DNA of 6,114 bases from an uncultured Brevundimonas sp. GTDB lineage: Bacteria > Pseudomonadota > Alphaproteobacteria > Caulobacterales > Caulobacteraceae. Within the stretch, counting starts at the first letter, position 1. Every line of letters starts with the position of its first letter. Positions 5,471-6,114 of the stretch are shown piece by piece. Position numbers and translations under genes: made by a program. The DNA lies in NCBI GenBank assembly GCA_946481425.1, contig CAMLNT010000146.1, positions 1 through 6,114 of the forward strand. The letters run 5' to 3'. A model generated the notes under the pieces. The model was not told where the DNA came from, did no database searches, and saw only the letters and a list, made by a program, of their open reading frames with translations.

Positions 5471-6114
5471 TTACGCGAACAGGATCGAGGACAGGCGACG
5501 GCGGCCGTTCCTGGCCACGTCGGAGTTGACGCCGGCGGCCTCGAAGACGGTCAGGAGCTGCTTGCGGGCGGCCTGGTCGTTCCACTCGCGGTCGGCGGCG
5601 ACGATGGTGAGGAGGTGATCGGCGGCCTTGTCGAAGCGGCCGGAGGCGGCCAGCGCACCGGCGAGCTCGAAGCGGGCCTGATGATCGGACGGATCAGCCT
5701 GGACCTTCGCTTCCAGGTCCGAGGTGTCGGAGCCTGTGTCGCCGGCCAGAGACAGCGCCGCGCGGACCGACTGGACCTCGGGGTCTTTCGAGTCGGCCCT
5801 GGCCATGGCGATGGTCTGGCGCGCCTGTTCGGCGTCACCGCCCTGCATGTAGACGCGGGCCATGCCGGCGATGGCCTTTTCGTTGTCGGGCTGAATCTGC
5901 AGCACCTGGGCGAAGGCCTGGGCGGCGCCGCCGAGGTCCTCGACGCCAAGGGATTCGTGACCCATCGACAGGAGCTGTTCGATGTCGCTGTCGCCCGAGT
6001 TCCCGCCGGTCAGCTTGTCGATGAAGGCCTTGATCTGGCTCTCAGGGACCGCGCCCTGAAAGCCGTCGACCGGCTGGCCGTTGACGAAGGCGTAGACCGT
6101 CGGGATCGACTGGA
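5471..6114 (-). CDS. cnoX: Thioredoxin-TPR co-chaperone CnoX/YbbN, C-terminal 213 residues, cut by right edge
   Basis: The gene runs off the right edge, so its start and the thioredoxin active-site segment (CxxC or its SxxC variant) are not visible. What remains begins in the thioredoxin fold at the cis-proline motif I-P-T-V-Y-A-F-V-N-G, followed by the final strand and helix (V-D-G-F-Q-G-A to A-F-I-D-K-L). After a short Gly/Ser linker come tetratricopeptide-like helices (A-Q-A-F-A-Q-V-L-Q, then A-R-F-E-L-A-G-A-L-A-A-S-G-R-F-D-K-A) and the closing R-R-R-L-S-S-I-L-F-A, a strongly conserved YbbN C-terminus. In E. coli CnoX is a holdase that protects proteins from oxidation and hands them to GroEL and DnaK. 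The reading frame is open from the edge to TAA at 5471. It is the first visible gene of the operon with the LON-domain and Trm112-like genes. Confidence 0.92.
   Translation of the reverse strand, partial: QSIPTVYAFVNGQPVDGFQGAVPESQIKAFIDKLTGGNSGDSDIEQLLSMGHESLGVEDLGGAAQAFAQVLQIQPDNEKAIAGMARVYMQGGDAEQARQTIAMARADSKDPEVQSVRAALSLAGDTGSDTSDLEAKVQADPSDHQARFELAGALAASGRFDKAADHLLTIVAADREWNDQAARKQLLTVFEAAGVNSDVARNGRRRLSSILFA

Noticed and set aside
5460..5585. N-terminal extension of the LON-domain protein by 42 residues.
   Set aside because: The extension is Arg-rich, overlaps the conserved cnoX C-terminus, and a better start with a ribosome binding site lies at 5459.
1..6114. tRNA or rRNA genes, CRISPR repeats, insertion sequences, attachment sites, phage or defence genes.
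   Set aside because: I looked on both strands and saw no cloverleaf, repeat array, transposase or inverted terminal repeat. Apart from the lolA-xthA gap the window is filled by ordinary chromosomal genes.

Overview
The window is GC-rich (roughly two-thirds G+C), gene-dense bacterial chromosome. It reads like an alphaproteobacterium of the Caulobacterales, for example Brevundimonas or a relative. The pointers are the codon bias, Caulobacter-like -10 elements (GCTA-type), the LolA/ExoIII proteins, and the CnoX - LON-domain - Trm112-like gene order. The assignment is inferred from protein resemblance, not from a marker gene. Nothing suggests a mobile element, prophage, CRISPR array or recent transfer. 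This is core housekeeping sequence. || Layout, left to right. Positions 1-422 (minus) hold the N-terminal part of a probable 2OG-Fe(II) oxygenase cut by the window edge. A 190-bp divergent promoter region follows, then lolA (613-1230, plus), the periplasmic carrier for outer-membrane lipoproteins. The 227-bp gap 1231-1457 is the most interesting non-coding stretch. It holds a sigma70-like promoter, about 115 nt with a C-rich-loop hairpin, and a textbook intrinsic terminator. I read it as a small RNA gene carrying three anti-Shine-Dalgarno-like C/U motifs. xthA (1458-2252, plus; exodeoxyribonuclease III) starts 27 nt after the terminator tail. It converges, with a 7-nt gap, on a minus-strand SLC13-family permease (2260-3672). 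|| Divergent from the permease, only 32 bp away, is a plus-strand lipoprotein of unknown function (3705-4601). Its stop codon shares the tetranucleotide CTAG with the stop of a minus-strand Trm112/YcaR-like gene (4598-4789). Upstream of that gene on the minus strand lie a stand-alone LON substrate-binding-domain gene (4797-5459) and the C-terminal part of a thioredoxin-TPR co-chaperone, cnoX/ybbN (5471-6114, cut by the right edge). These three genes have gaps of 7 and 11 nt and look like one operon. || Themes: envelope lipoprotein handling (LolA plus a lipoprotein with a perfect lipobox), DNA repair (ExoIII) and protein quality control (CnoX, LON domain). The candidate sRNA is the only element here that might be regulatory and under-described. 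I see no multi-gene novel system.
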